NCBI GenBank assembly: GCA_902489775.1
Contig: CABUBH010000005.1
Coordinates: 1-64,000 of the forward strand
DNA: 64,000 nt
Origin: an uncultured Collinsella sp.
Lineage (GTDB): Bacteria; Actinomycetota; Coriobacteriia; Coriobacteriales; Coriobacteriaceae
Direction of reading: 5' to 3'
Part shown: positions 34,355 to 44,606 of the stretch, in pieces
Numbering within the stretch: the first letter of the stretch is position 1
How the letters are laid out: each line of letters opens with the position of its first letter
Notes under the pieces: generated by a model
What the model saw: the letters and a program-made list of their open reading frames with translations, nothing else
Told to the model about the DNA's origin: nothing
Databases searched by the model: none
Program-made: the position numbers and the translations under genes

Positions 34355-35125
34355 CTACTTCTTCTTGTGCGGACGCGGCTTCTTCTCACGGCGCGTGACC
34401 TCGACCTGCAGCGGGGCGTTCTTAAGACGCTCCTCCTCATCGGCCTTGGCCTTGTCGATAACCTTCTGCGTCACGAAGATCTGCTGGATAACCTGCCAAG
34501 CAGAAGATACATCGTAATAGAGCAGGACGCCGACGGGCAGGCTCCAGCCCATCCAGAGCATCATGACGGTCATAACAACGGCCATCATGCGCATGCTCTG
34601 GGCCTGCTGACCAGTCTGATTACGAGACATATACAGCTGCGGAATCAGGGTCAGGACGGCAAACAGGATCAGGCAGACCAGCGCAGGCAGTGCAACCATA
34701 AAGCCATCGGCAAAGGAAGCGCTCGGCGTCGTGGTCAGGTCGGGCAGAATGTTGAAGAACGAGAACGTGCCCTCGTCAAAGTACTGCGGCAGATTGCGCA
34801 GCAACGTGAACAGGGCGAACAGGATAGGCATCTGGATCAGCAGCGGCAGACAACCAGCCATGGGGTTGAACTTGTTCTCGCTGTAGAACTTCTGCATCTC
34901 CTCGGCCTGACGCTGGGGATCGTCTGCATAGCGCTCCTGGATCTCGAGCATCTTGGGCTGCAGCACCTGCATGCGGGCCGTCGACTTGGTCGACTTGAGC
35001 ATAAGCGGCGTCAGCAGCAGACGGATAATGACCACCAGGATGATGATGGACAGGCCCCAGTCGACCGCAAAGGTCTGGATGAGCTTGAGCAGCTCAAAAA
35101 GGATGTTAACGATCCAATCCCACAT
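34355..35125 (-). CDS. yidC: Membrane protein insertase YidC
   Basis: A 256-residue insertase of the YidC/Oxa1/Alb3 family that places proteins in the cytoplasmic membrane. Five hydrophobic segments are visible. The conserved groove Arg sits in IIRLLLTP, followed by the coiled hairpin region (QPKMLEIQERYADDPQRQAEEM) and NPMAGCLPLLIQMPILFALF. The tail is basic (KKPRPHKKK), typical for ribosome contact. No lipoprotein signal is seen, unlike Firmicutes SpoIIIJ. AGGA lies upstream of the ATG. Confidence 0.95.
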   Translation of the reverse strand: MWDWIVNILFELLKLIQTFAVDWGLSIIILVVIIRLLLTPLMLKSTKSTARMQVLQPKMLEIQERYADDPQRQAEEMQKFYSENKFNPMAGCLPLLIQMPILFALFTLLRNLPQYFDEGTFSFFNILPDLTTTPSASFADGFMVALPALVCLILFAVLTLIPQLYMSRNQTGQQAQSMRMMAVVMTVMMLWMGWSLPVGVLLYYDVSSAWQVIQQIFVTQKVIDKAKADEEERLKNAPLQVEVTRREKKPRPHKKK

Positions 35126-35154
35126 GTAAGTTTTCCTCCGATAGCGAGTGCCCG

Positions 35155-35379
35155 CTAGGGCACAGGGTCATAACCGCCGACGTGCAGGGGATTGCAGCGA
35201 GCGATGCGCCTCACGGCAAGCCAGCAGCCTCTCAAAACACCGTATTTCTCAATCGCCTGAACGGCGTATTGCGAACACGTTGGATAATAAATGCAGGCGT
35301 CAGGCAATAAGGGCGAAATAACCTGTTGATATATGCGAATAGGAGCGATGGCAACACGCCGCAAGACGTGATTGCTCAT
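35155..35379 (-). CDS. yidD: Membrane protein insertion efficiency factor YidD
   Basis: A 74-residue peripheral membrane protein with the family core YQQVISPLLPDACIYYPTCSQYAVQAIEKYG and a CNPLHVGGYDPVP ending. The start overlaps the rnpA stop by 4 bases (ATGA). It is thought to aid YidC-dependent insertion. Confidence 0.94.
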   Translation of the reverse strand: MSNHVLRRVAIAPIRIYQQVISPLLPDACIYYPTCSQYAVQAIEKYGVLRGCWLAVRRIARCNPLHVGGYDPVP

Positions 35380-35714
35380 CGCTCCTCCCCGGCAACGCCG
35401 GCGCGTTTCATAAGCGAACGCAACGCCTTGTCCATCTCCTGCGGCGAGGAAACCCTCGTCTTGGGAGTTGCGAACAAGATGATGTCATAACCCGCAACGG
35501 GAAATCCGCAGCTGCGGGCGGCCTCGCGCATCACACGCTTAGAACGGTTGCGCACGACCGCACAACCGAGCCGTTTAGCACCAACGAAGGCGACCCTTCC
35601 GGAGTCGCCTTCGCCAACCGATTCACATATGGTCATTCGAATCAGAGGATGATTGAAACGACGCCCCTGACTGAACACATGCTCGAAATCTTGCCGAGAC
35701 TTAATAGTCTTCAT
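35376..35714 (-). CDS. rnpA: Ribonuclease P protein component
   Basis: The protein subunit that helps the RNase P RNA mature tRNA 5' ends. The RNR signature appears in GAKRLGCAVVRNRSKRVMREAAR. It has 112 residues, normal for the family. It lies 20 bp after rpmH, the universal neighbour. Confidence 0.95.
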   Translation of the reverse strand: MKTIKSRQDFEHVFSQGRRFNHPLIRMTICESVGEGDSGRVAFVGAKRLGCAVVRNRSKRVMREAARSCGFPVAGYDIILFATPKTRVSSPQEMDKALRSLMKRAGVAGEER

Positions 35715-35734
35715 GCGAGATGTGTGTATCGCTG

Positions 35735-35869
35735 CTAGACAGTGAGACGCTTGCGGCCCTTGGCGCGACGACGGGCGAGCACGGCACGACCACCCTTAGT
35801 GGCCATACGGGCACGGAAGCCATGGGTCTTGGCACGCTTACGCTTATTAGGCTGATACGTACGCTTCAT
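35735..35869 (-). CDS. rpmH: 50S ribosomal protein L34
   Basis: A 44-residue, very basic protein: [18 protein letters not shown] at the start and [13 protein letters not shown] at the end. The frame extends upstream, but the ATG at 35869 follows AGGAGG and matches all known L34 starts. It heads the rpmH-rnpA-yidD-yidC-jag unit. Confidence 0.96.
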   Translation of the reverse strand: MKRTYQPNKRKRAKTHGFRARMATKGGRAVLARRRAKGRKRLTV

Positions 35870-36068
35870 CTTAAGTTCCTCCTGCTGCATTTCGAGTGTC
35901 CGCGGGGACGCGGACGCAGATATAGACACGTGAGCTTGAAGATTGTAGGGAAATCAATGTTCAAATGTCAAGAAATCAAAGGTAAAAGGTTGCGCAGTTC
36001 ACACGGTTCCCCCATAAGCCGAGCTCGATTTAGCGGTACATGGCAATTTTTCACGATATTTCATCGAG

Positions 36069-36130
36069 TTTTCAACAGGTCATGTTGGCAATGTTGAGAA
36101 CTTTTCGTCCGTTTTCCAAAGTTTTCAACA
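36069..36130. promoter_or_regulatory. DnaA-box-like cluster upstream of the GHKL gene
   Basis: TTTTCAACA occurs at 36069-36077 and 36122-36130, and TTCTCAACA at 36092-36100 on the minus strand. They differ from the usual TTATCCACA at two positions. They lie in the 345-bp gap between the divergent rpmH and GHKL genes, a usual place for an upstream part of a split oriC. Confidence 0.5.
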
Positions 36131-36214
36131 GGTTTTGAAAAGTTGTCGAAAGATGAGAAACATTGCACGGTGAGCTACTATTTGTTCGAAACCTTTTGAA
36201 AGATTGCGAGCGGC

Positions 36215-37567
36215 ATGTCTGACGACTTTTACACCATGGTCGATTCCGGAGACCCGGCACCCGACAACGAGCACATCACCGGCGTGCGCGAAGAGCGTGA
36301 GGAAGGCGAGCAGACGACCACGCAGGCGCCAAAAGCCATGTACGCCGCGCGCATCGCCGTCTATGATGACATGCTGTCGACACCGCGTGTGATCGTCATT
36401 GATCCGCAAGATGTCCGCACGTATTTGGAAGAGACGACCAACACCGTCTACCAGTGCATGAAAGAACAAGGTGGCCATATCTCGCTCATGGTCATCCGCG
36501 AGATTGTCGAAAACTTTATCCACGCGCACTTTGCCGAGCCCATCATCTCGATTCTGGACGGCGGAGACACCATCCGCTTTGCTGATCAAGGACCCGGCAT
36601 CGACGACAAGGAGCGCGCTTTCGACTTTGGCGTTACCAGCGCAAACAGCAAGATGAAGCGCTATATCCGTGGAACCGGAGCAGGGTTTCCCATGGTGCAG
36701 GAGTATTTGGAAAACGCCGGCGGGGCCGTGTCCATCGAGGACAACATGGGCAACGGCACCGTGGTTACGGTAAGCCTGGACCCTAAACGCGTGCAGGAAA
36801 TAGAGCGTGCCGGCGGACGCGGTGCTGCCGTGCGGCCCGAGACGGAGCAGCCCACATATCCCCTGCCGGGAGCTTTTGCGCAGCAGCCCATGGCAACGCA
36901 GCAGATGCAGCCCCCCGTGGGACAGATGCAGCAGCCCGGAATGCTTCCTACACAAGAGCCCCAGGCGGCATCGATGTCGATGCCGCCAAACGCGCCAGGG
37001 GCCATGCCGCTGGCGGATCAGGATGCAGCAGCAATGCAGCAGGCGACGGGGGCACCGGGTGGCCAGCAAATGGGATATCAGCCGTACCAACAGGGATATC
37101 CATATCAGCAGATGCCGCCACTGGGGTATGGCCAGCAGTATCCGCAACAGTACCCGCAGGGATACCAGCAGCCGTACCAGCAGATGCCCCAGCAACAGTA
37201 CAACCCCTGGGCACAGCAGGCACCGGCGCAGCCTTACCAACAGTGGCCGCAAAGTTTTCAACAGCAGATGCCACCCATGCAGAGTTCTCAACAACCAGCA
37301 GCTCAAATGATGTATCCTAATGCGGCAAATCAGTATGCACAGCCACAGCCGGACGTGTTCGTAAGCGATCGCGGCAACGCCGCGCTGGGCTATCTGGCGC
37401 AAAATCAGGCGTGCGGTGCAACCGATCTGGCGAGGACGTTTGGAAACTCGGCCCCCACTTGGTCACGCACGCTCAATGACTTGGCGCAGGCTGGCTTGGT
37501 CATCAAGCATGGCCAGAAATACCATCTGACCGAACTCGGCGCCGCTCGCGTGCGAGCTCAGAGCTAA
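36215..37567 (+). CDS. GHKL ATPase domain fused to a winged helix, unnamed
   Basis: A 450-residue protein. An acidic N-terminus leads to a GHKL (histidine-kinase-type) ATPase domain at about residues 85-195: N box REIVENFIHA, FADQGPGIDD, and the lid region RGTGAGFPMV. There is no HisKA domain or phospho-histidine motif. A linker of about 165 residues rich in Gln, Pro, Met and Tyr follows, then a C-terminal winged helix (ACGATDLARTFGNSAPTWSRTLNDL). It sits directly before dnaA with a 15-bp gap and is likely co-transcribed with it. The function is not known to me; it may couple nucleotide state to DNA binding at the origin. The ribosome site is weak. Confidence 0.85.
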   Translation: MSDDFYTMVDSGDPAPDNEHITGVREEREEGEQTTTQAPKAMYAARIAVYDDMLSTPRVIVIDPQDVRTYLEETTNTVYQCMKEQGGHISLMVIREIVENFIHAHFAEPIISILDGGDTIRFADQGPGIDDKERAFDFGVTSANSKMKRYIRGTGAGFPMVQEYLENAGGAVSIEDNMGNGTVVTVSLDPKRVQEIERAGGRGAAVRPETEQPTYPLPGAFAQQPMATQQMQPPVGQMQQPGMLPTQEPQAASMSMPPNAPGAMPLADQDAAAMQQATGAPGGQQMGYQPYQQGYPYQQMPPLGYGQQYPQQYPQGYQQPYQQMPQQQYNPWAQQAPAQPYQQWPQSFQQQMPPMQSSQQPAAQMMYPNAANQYAQPQPDVFVSDRGNAALGYLAQNQACGATDLARTFGNSAPTWSRTLNDLAQAGLVIKHGQKYHLTELGAARVRAQS

Positions 37568-37582
37568 AGAACGGGAGAGACA

Positions 37583-39307
37583 GTGGACGAGGAAGCAAGC
37601 ATCATCCTGGGGGATGCCATCGCCTTTTGCCAGCGCGACGGCCAAGATGCACGCCTCATCAACATGCTGGGGCAATCGCGCGCCATAAGCCTGACCGAAG
37701 ATACGCTCACGATCGAGGCGCCCTCGCGCTTTGCCATCGCGCAGCTCAAAAAGCATCAGCCGACTATTGAGGCCTATCTGGAAGAAATCGCCTTTGCACC
37801 GATTGCGCTCGACATCGTGGCACCGCAAGGCGCCGCGACGGAATCCGCTGCCGCGACGGCGCCCGCCACGGCTCCCGCTGCTTCCCCGGCGGTGCCGGCC
37901 TCCACAGGCGACGCGCCGACAATCGAGCACCAGCACGGTGATGTTTCCCGTGAAACCATGGCACCATTGCCGACCGCGGCGGCGACGTCAACGAACGCAC
38001 CCGTCACGCACATGCCCATCGCTCACGACGCAGCGGCGGGCGCTGATTCGGGCATTGCAATCAAGAACACGCTCTCGGCCGATGATTTTCGTCGCATGAT
38101 GAACCAGATGAAGGGTGGAGCGCCGACTAAATCCACGCAAGCTGCGACCCCCGCTTCACCCATGCCAGCACCAACCGTGCCGGCCGAGCAGAATACGGAT
38201 GGAGCCCCACTCGCCGCGAACTCAAAATTTACCTTTGAGAACTTTGTCTACGGCCCCGAGAACAGCCATGCCTATCGCTCGGCACTCAAGTTTGCCGCCC
38301 TCGCGGACGAGCGCGGCACGTGCACATCACTGTTCATCTACGGCAAATCGGGCCTGGGCAAGACCCACCTGTTGCTCGCTATCAAAAACGAGCTCGCCGA
38401 GAAGTCGCCCGAGATCAAGGTCAAGTATGCCAACTCCCAGGCATATCTGGACGACCTGATGACCGAGTTCGACCGCCAAAAGAAGAGCAACGCCCCCATC
38501 ATGCAGGCGTACCACGGCGTGGACGTGCTCATCATCGATGACATCCAAAACATCATCGGCAAGCGCGCGAGCGTGGACTACTTTTTCCAGCTCATGGACG
38601 AGTTCATCCGCAACAACAAGAAGGTCGTCATCGCGGCAGACCGCGCCCCCAAGGACCTGAGCATGGACGAGCGTCTGACCAGCCGCTTCAACGCCGGCAT
38701 GCTCTGCCTGGTCGCAGAGCCCAGCTACGAGATGAAATACAAGATCTTGCAGCGCTATTACGAGAACACCATCGTCGCCGCTCCCGAGGCAGGCGACGAC
38801 TCACTGCTGGCGGCCTACGGGGGCGACGGCGGGCACCTGACCGACGAGCACTTTAAACACATGGCCGAGGTCTCGGGCACCAACATCCGCGAACTCGAGA
38901 GCTTTTGCGAGCGCTGCGCCGGCGAGGCGGGCGACCGCGAGCGCGAGGGCGGGGAACTCACCTTTGACGATATCGACGCCATCGCCAACCAGTACTTCGA
39001 CACATCGGCCAAAAAGATCAACGTCCAGACGGTTCAGTCCGTCATCGAAGAGCAGTACGGCGTGACGCACGAGGAGCTCATCGGCCCGCGTCGCAACGCC
39101 AATATCGCCAAAGCACGCCATATCGCTATCTACCTGGCCATCGAGATGTGCGAGATGACGACCACGGCGGTGGGCGCCGAATTTGGCAACCGCAACCACT
39201 CGACCGTCAGCACGAGCTACAAAAAGGTCCAGAAGATGATCCAGGAAGACCGCACCGTCACCGAAGACCTCAAATCGCTGCGCGATAAAATTACACTGCG
39301 TTCGTAG
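37583..39307 (+). CDS. dnaA: Chromosomal replication initiator DnaA
   Basis: A 574-residue initiator ATPase. Domain I is at 1-75, a long Ala/Pro/Thr-rich domain II follows, then AAA+ domain III with Walker A GKSGLGKTH (about 253-261) and LIIDDIQNI, and domain IV. The usual F-G-G-R-D-H-T-T-V signature reads F-G-N-R-N-H-S-T-V (534-542); the changes fall on positions equal to E. coli Asp433 and Thr435, which contact DnaA-box bases. It starts at GTG 37583. A parS-like 16-mer lies inside domain II (37942-37957). Confidence 0.96.
   Translation: MDEEASIILGDAIAFCQRDGQDARLINMLGQSRAISLTEDTLTIEAPSRFAIAQLKKHQPTIEAYLEEIAFAPIALDIVAPQGAATESAAATAPATAPAASPAVPASTGDAPTIEHQHGDVSRETMAPLPTAAATSTNAPVTHMPIAHDAAAGADSGIAIKNTLSADDFRRMMNQMKGGAPTKSTQAATPASPMPAPTVPAEQNTDGAPLAANSKFTFENFVYGPENSHAYRSALKFAALADERGTCTSLFIYGKSGLGKTHLLLAIKNELAEKSPEIKVKYANSQAYLDDLMTEFDRQKKSNAPIMQAYHGVDVLIIDDIQNIIGKRASVDYFFQLMDEFIRNNKKVVIAADRAPKDLSMDERLTSRFNAGMLCLVAEPSYEMKYKILQRYYENTIVAAPEAGDDSLLAAYGGDGGHLTDEHFKHMAEVSGTNIRELESFCERCAGEAGDREREGGELTFDDIDAIANQYFDTSAKKINVQTVQSVIEEQYGVTHEELIGPRRNANIAKARHIAIYLAIEMCEMTTTAVGAEFGNRNHSTVSTSYKKVQKMIQEDRTVTEDLKSLRDKITLRS
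37942..37957. promoter_or_regulatory. parS-like sequence inside dnaA
   Basis: TGTTTCCCGTGAAACC matches the parS consensus at 14 of 16 positions. ParB binding here is possible but unproven. Confidence 0.35.
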
Positions 39308-39545
39308 GGAAATAGAGACACCTGTTGAAAACTTGTCGAAACCATGGGCATAAGGTGTCTAAAACCCAACCCGCGGTGGTGAAAAGTTTTGCGCAGGTTT
39401 TGAACGTGGAAAACCACCCCCGTTGCACACAGGTTGCTGTCGATTCTCTTTCTGGGTCTGACCTGCGTCTTTGGGAGTAATCAACAGTTTCGTCAGTACT
39501 ATTACTATTATTAAGATATTTATATCTATAGAAAGGTATTAAAAG
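39308..39545. other. Probable oriC (dnaA-dnaN intergenic region)
   Basis: The 238-bp gap holds TTTTCAACA on the minus strand (39323-39331) and TAATCAACA on the plus strand (39478-39486). Twelve bases after the latter, the complementary strand reads five successive trinucleotides 3'-GAT, AAT, GAT, AAT, AAT-5' (39499-39513), then an AT-rich run to 39537. This order (box, spacer, DnaA-trios, AT-rich) is that of the unwinding region known in Bacillus subtilis. Gene strand bias also switches near here. Confidence 0.75.
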
Positions 39546-40649
39546 ATGAAGTTCACCGTCAGCCAGAGCTCGCTTACACAAGCCATCGGCGTCGTTATGA
39601 AGGGTGTCGCTTCGGCATCCACCCTCCCCATCCTGTCGGGCGTGCTCGTTAAGGCCCAAGACGGCATCTTGGAATTTCAGACCTCTAACTACACCATCTC
39701 GATCCGTCATCGCATCGCGGCGCATGTCGAAGAAGAGGGCGAGATGGTTATCCCCTGTAAGATGCTCTCCAATATCACCAAGACCCTCCCCGATGCCCCG
39801 GTCACCTTTGAGCTGTCCGAGCGCCAGGTGCTGATTGGTTGCGAGAAGAGCTCTTTCCGCCTGAACACGCTCGATGCCAATGACTTCCCCGAGTTTCCGG
39901 CCTATGCCATCGAGAGTGCCGTGGAGCTGCCGACCGATGTCTTGTCCGAAATGGTCGGCCGCGTGTGGCGCGTCACCTCGACCGACAAGGCTCGCCCCAT
40001 CCTGGGCGGCGTGCACATGAAGGTCGAAAACAACACCGTACGCCTGGTGGCGACCGATTCCTTCCGCTTGGCCGTGTGCGATACGCAGGTCGAGACCTCG
40101 ACCCTCGAGGGCTCCTTTGAGCTCAACGTTCCGGCCGACGCCTTTAACGACGCGCTAAACATCATGGCTAGCCAGGCGACCATCATGATCGGGGCTACCG
40201 ACACCCAGGTCGTCTTCGAGGCCGGCAACACCACCTACGTGTCGCGCCGCATCGAGGGCGTGTACCCCAACTACAAGCAGCTCATCCCCGATTCGTGCGT
40301 GACGAGCGTCAAGATCGACGTCGCCGCCTTTAACGCCGCCCTCAAGCGCGTGGCCGTTATCGCGAGCGCCAACCCCGCCGTCAAGTTCGAGATCGATGTC
40401 GAGAACGGGCAGATGGGCCTGTCCTCCATTTCCAATGACCAGGACCTTGCGCAGGAGACGATCGATGTCGAGGCCGAGGGCGAGTCAGGTACCATCGCCT
40501 TCAACTACCACTACATCTTCGGCTGCCTCAATGCCCTGTCCAAGGAGAAGGAGATCACGCTGGAGCTCAAGAGCTACTCGCAGGCGGGCATCTTCAAGTC
40601 CTACGACAAGATCAACTACCTGTACCTGGTCATGCCGGTCCGCATCTAG
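39546..40649 (+). CDS. dnaN: DNA polymerase III sliding clamp (beta subunit)
   Basis: A 367-residue ring-forming clamp that tethers the replicase to DNA. The start MKFTVSQSSLTQAIG, the middle GRVWRVTSTDKARPILGGV and the final YLYLVMPVRI are typical. AAAGG lies 10 bases before the ATG. It follows the oriC gap in the conserved dnaA-dnaN-recF order. Confidence 0.97.
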   Translation: MKFTVSQSSLTQAIGVVMKGVASASTLPILSGVLVKAQDGILEFQTSNYTISIRHRIAAHVEEEGEMVIPCKMLSNITKTLPDAPVTFELSERQVLIGCEKSSFRLNTLDANDFPEFPAYAIESAVELPTDVLSEMVGRVWRVTSTDKARPILGGVHMKVENNTVRLVATDSFRLAVCDTQVETSTLEGSFELNVPADAFNDALNIMASQATIMIGATDTQVVFEAGNTTYVSRRIEGVYPNYKQLIPDSCVTSVKIDVAAFNAALKRVAVIASANPAVKFEIDVENGQMGLSSISNDQDLAQETIDVEAEGESGTIAFNYHYIFGCLNALSKEKEITLELKSYSQAGIFKSYDKINYLYLVMPVRI

Positions 40650-40658
40650 CGCTGCGCC

Positions 40659-41765
40659 ATGACCATGTTCGCCCGCGATCTTTCCGTCGCGCACTACCGC
40701 AGCTTCGATAGCTATCGCCTTGCCCTGGACGAGGGCGTGACGATACTTGCGGGACCCAACGCGGCGGGAAAGACCAATCTCATAGAGGCGCTGCAGCTGC
40801 TGACGAGCGGTTCCTCGTTTAGGCATCCGACCGCAGCCGAGCTCGTCCATGACGGCGTGGGCTCGTGCAAGGTCGAGCTGAGGCTCGAGGGCGACGGACG
40901 CGTGCTTGATATGGGATTGAGCGCGGAGGACGGTAAGCGCTCGTTTAGCCGCAACGGTAAGAGATGCTCTGCCGCCGGTGTGCGCGGGGTTCTGCCGAGC
41001 GTGCTGTTTTGCCCCGACCATCTGGACATGGTTAAGCGAGGCGCCAGTGTGCGCCGCGCCGCCCTCGATGACTTTGGCATGCAGCTGAGTGCGCGTTATG
41101 CCGATCTTGCGAGCACCTATGGGCGCTGCGTGACCCAGCGTAACGCCCTGCTCAAGGAGACCTGGTGCTGTCGCGAGATGCTCGGCGCGTGGAACGATTC
41201 GATTGCCCGCGCGGGTTCGGCCCTGCTCGTGCACCGGTTGGCCCTACTCGACCGGCTGGCGGGCCATGTGCACACTGCCTACGGGCAAGTGGCGTCCGGC
41301 GAGGCTGCCAACGTGGCCTATGCGTCCACGCTGGGGGATTTGCCCCAGGTCGAGGATCGCGAAGAGCTGAAGGGCTGGGCGTACGAGCGCATGCTGGCTG
41401 CCCTTGATGAGCACGCCGACGAGGAAATCCGCCGCGGCGTGACGTTGGTGGGACCGCATCGCGACGAGATTGAGTTTACCGTGGCGGGTCGCTCCGCCCG
41501 TTCATTTGCCAGCCAAGGACAGCAGCGTACATTGGTGCTGTCCTGGAAGGTGGCCGAGGTTGCCGTGGCTCGCGATGTCCTGGGCACCGCCCCACTGCTG
41601 CTTTTGGACGACGTGATGAGCGAGCTCGACGGCGAGCGTCGCGGCGCTTTCCTGCGGCTGATCGGCGATGATATCCAGACGGTCATAACCACGACCAACC
41701 TGGGGTACTTTACCGATGACCTGCTTGATCGAGCCAAGGTGGTGAGCATGGGTGAGACGTGCTAA
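40659..41765 (+). CDS. recF: DNA replication and repair protein RecF
   Basis: A 368-residue SMC-like ATPase that helps load RecA at gaps. Walker A is in AGPNAAGKTNLIEAL, the signature region in RSFASQGQQRTLVLSWKVAEV and Walker B in LLLLDDVMSELD. It starts 9 bp after dnaN with no clear ribosome site; either of two close ATGs (40659 or 40665) could serve by coupling. The 3' end overlaps the DUF721 gene. Confidence 0.95.
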   Translation: MTMFARDLSVAHYRSFDSYRLALDEGVTILAGPNAAGKTNLIEALQLLTSGSSFRHPTAAELVHDGVGSCKVELRLEGDGRVLDMGLSAEDGKRSFSRNGKRCSAAGVRGVLPSVLFCPDHLDMVKRGASVRRAALDDFGMQLSARYADLASTYGRCVTQRNALLKETWCCREMLGAWNDSIARAGSALLVHRLALLDRLAGHVHTAYGQVASGEAANVAYASTLGDLPQVEDREELKGWAYERMLAALDEHADEEIRRGVTLVGPHRDEIEFTVAGRSARSFASQGQQRTLVLSWKVAEVAVARDVLGTAPLLLLDDVMSELDGERRGAFLRLIGDDIQTVITTTNLGYFTDDLLDRAKVVSMGETC

Positions 41766-42315
41766 TTACGAGCGCGAGAGCGAAACGGTCGCCTTCAGCG
41801 GGTTTTTGAACGCAGAGCGCCAGCGCATCCTGGCGTCGGCGACCCCCGAGCGCCGTGCGCAGATGGAGGCCGCCGAGGAGTCGCGCACGGTCTATCGCGC
41901 ATGGAACGCGGTGTGCTCGGGCACGCGCGAGGGACGGCATGTGACGGGACTGCGCTACCTGCCCGAGTCCAATGAGCTGCTGGTGTATCTCGACTCGCCC
42001 TCGTGGACGCAGGAAATGACGCTGTTGCGCGAGATCATCCGCGCGCGCATGGAGCGCGCCGGTGCGCATGTGGACGGCCTGGTGTTCAAAACCACCGCGC
42101 CCGGTCACACGCCGCCCGCCGCCAAGGAGCGCCTGCGCCCGTCGACGACCGAGCGACCGCCGGCCCCGCACGCCGACCTAAGTGAGGCCGAGCGTACCGA
42201 GATCGAGCGCCAAGTGGCGCCCATCGAAGACCAAAAACTGCGCGAGGCCCTCGAGAATGCCATGAGAGCCAGTGCCGAGTGGGCCAAGGGCGTGCAAAGC
42301 AAAAAAGAGCCTTAA
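41752..42315 (+). CDS. DUF721 (DciA-like) protein
   Basis: A 187-residue protein. Residues about 40-115 form a DUF721 domain (TVYRAWNAVCSGTREGRHVTGLRYLPESNELLVYLDSPSWTQEM), a KH-like fold found in DciA, the helicase operator of bacteria lacking DnaC or DnaI. The tail is charged and disordered. It begins at a GTG and overlaps recF by 14 bases. The position between recF and gyrB is the usual actinobacterial one. A helicase-loading role for dnaB (57.6 kb) is inferred. Confidence 0.85.
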   Translation: MRRANYERESETVAFSGFLNAERQRILASATPERRAQMEAAEESRTVYRAWNAVCSGTREGRHVTGLRYLPESNELLVYLDSPSWTQEMTLLREIIRARMERAGAHVDGLVFKTTAPGHTPPAAKERLRPSTTERPPAPHADLSEAERTEIERQVAPIEDQKLREALENAMRASAEWAKGVQSKKEP

Positions 42316-42341
42316 ATCGCATCTGGTGGCCTTGTAGAGCC

Positions 42342-42371
42342 AAATACCCTCGTTCCCGAGGGTATTTTTTT
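42342..42371 (+). terminator. Terminator before gyrB
   Basis: AAATACCCTCG and CGAGGGTATTT pair around a short loop, followed by a T run. Confidence 0.9.
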
Positions 42372-42378
42372 ACGATAA

Positions 42379-44451
<2,073 letters not shown>

Positions 44452-44457
44452 CCTGTT

Positions 44458-44558
44458 CGGCTTTCCCAGCCACCGCACCTTCGCCCTCAATCGTCGGTCG
44501 CGTACCCAAGTACGCTTCCCTCCTCTTTCGGGCGAATCTGCGGCACCTGGAAAAGCCG
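44458..44558 (+). repeat. Three-tier nested hairpin element, copy 1 (gyrB-gyrA gap)
   Basis: Outer stem CGGCTTTCCCAG (44458-44469) pairs with 44547-44558 (one mismatch). A middle stem CCGCA..TTCGCCC pairs with GGGCGAA..TGCGG. An inner stem GCGTAC/GTACGC (44500-44515) closes a CCAA loop. The asymmetric internal loop between the middle and inner stems reads TCAATCGTCGGTC on the 5' side and TTCCCTCCTCTTTC on the 3' side. A second copy at 62596-62692 keeps the loops and inner stem and changes the outer stems. Confidence 0.8.
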
Positions 44559-44606
44559 TCTCCGTGGTAGGGAACTAATGGACCACGCAAACCATGAGGA
44601 GGTAAC

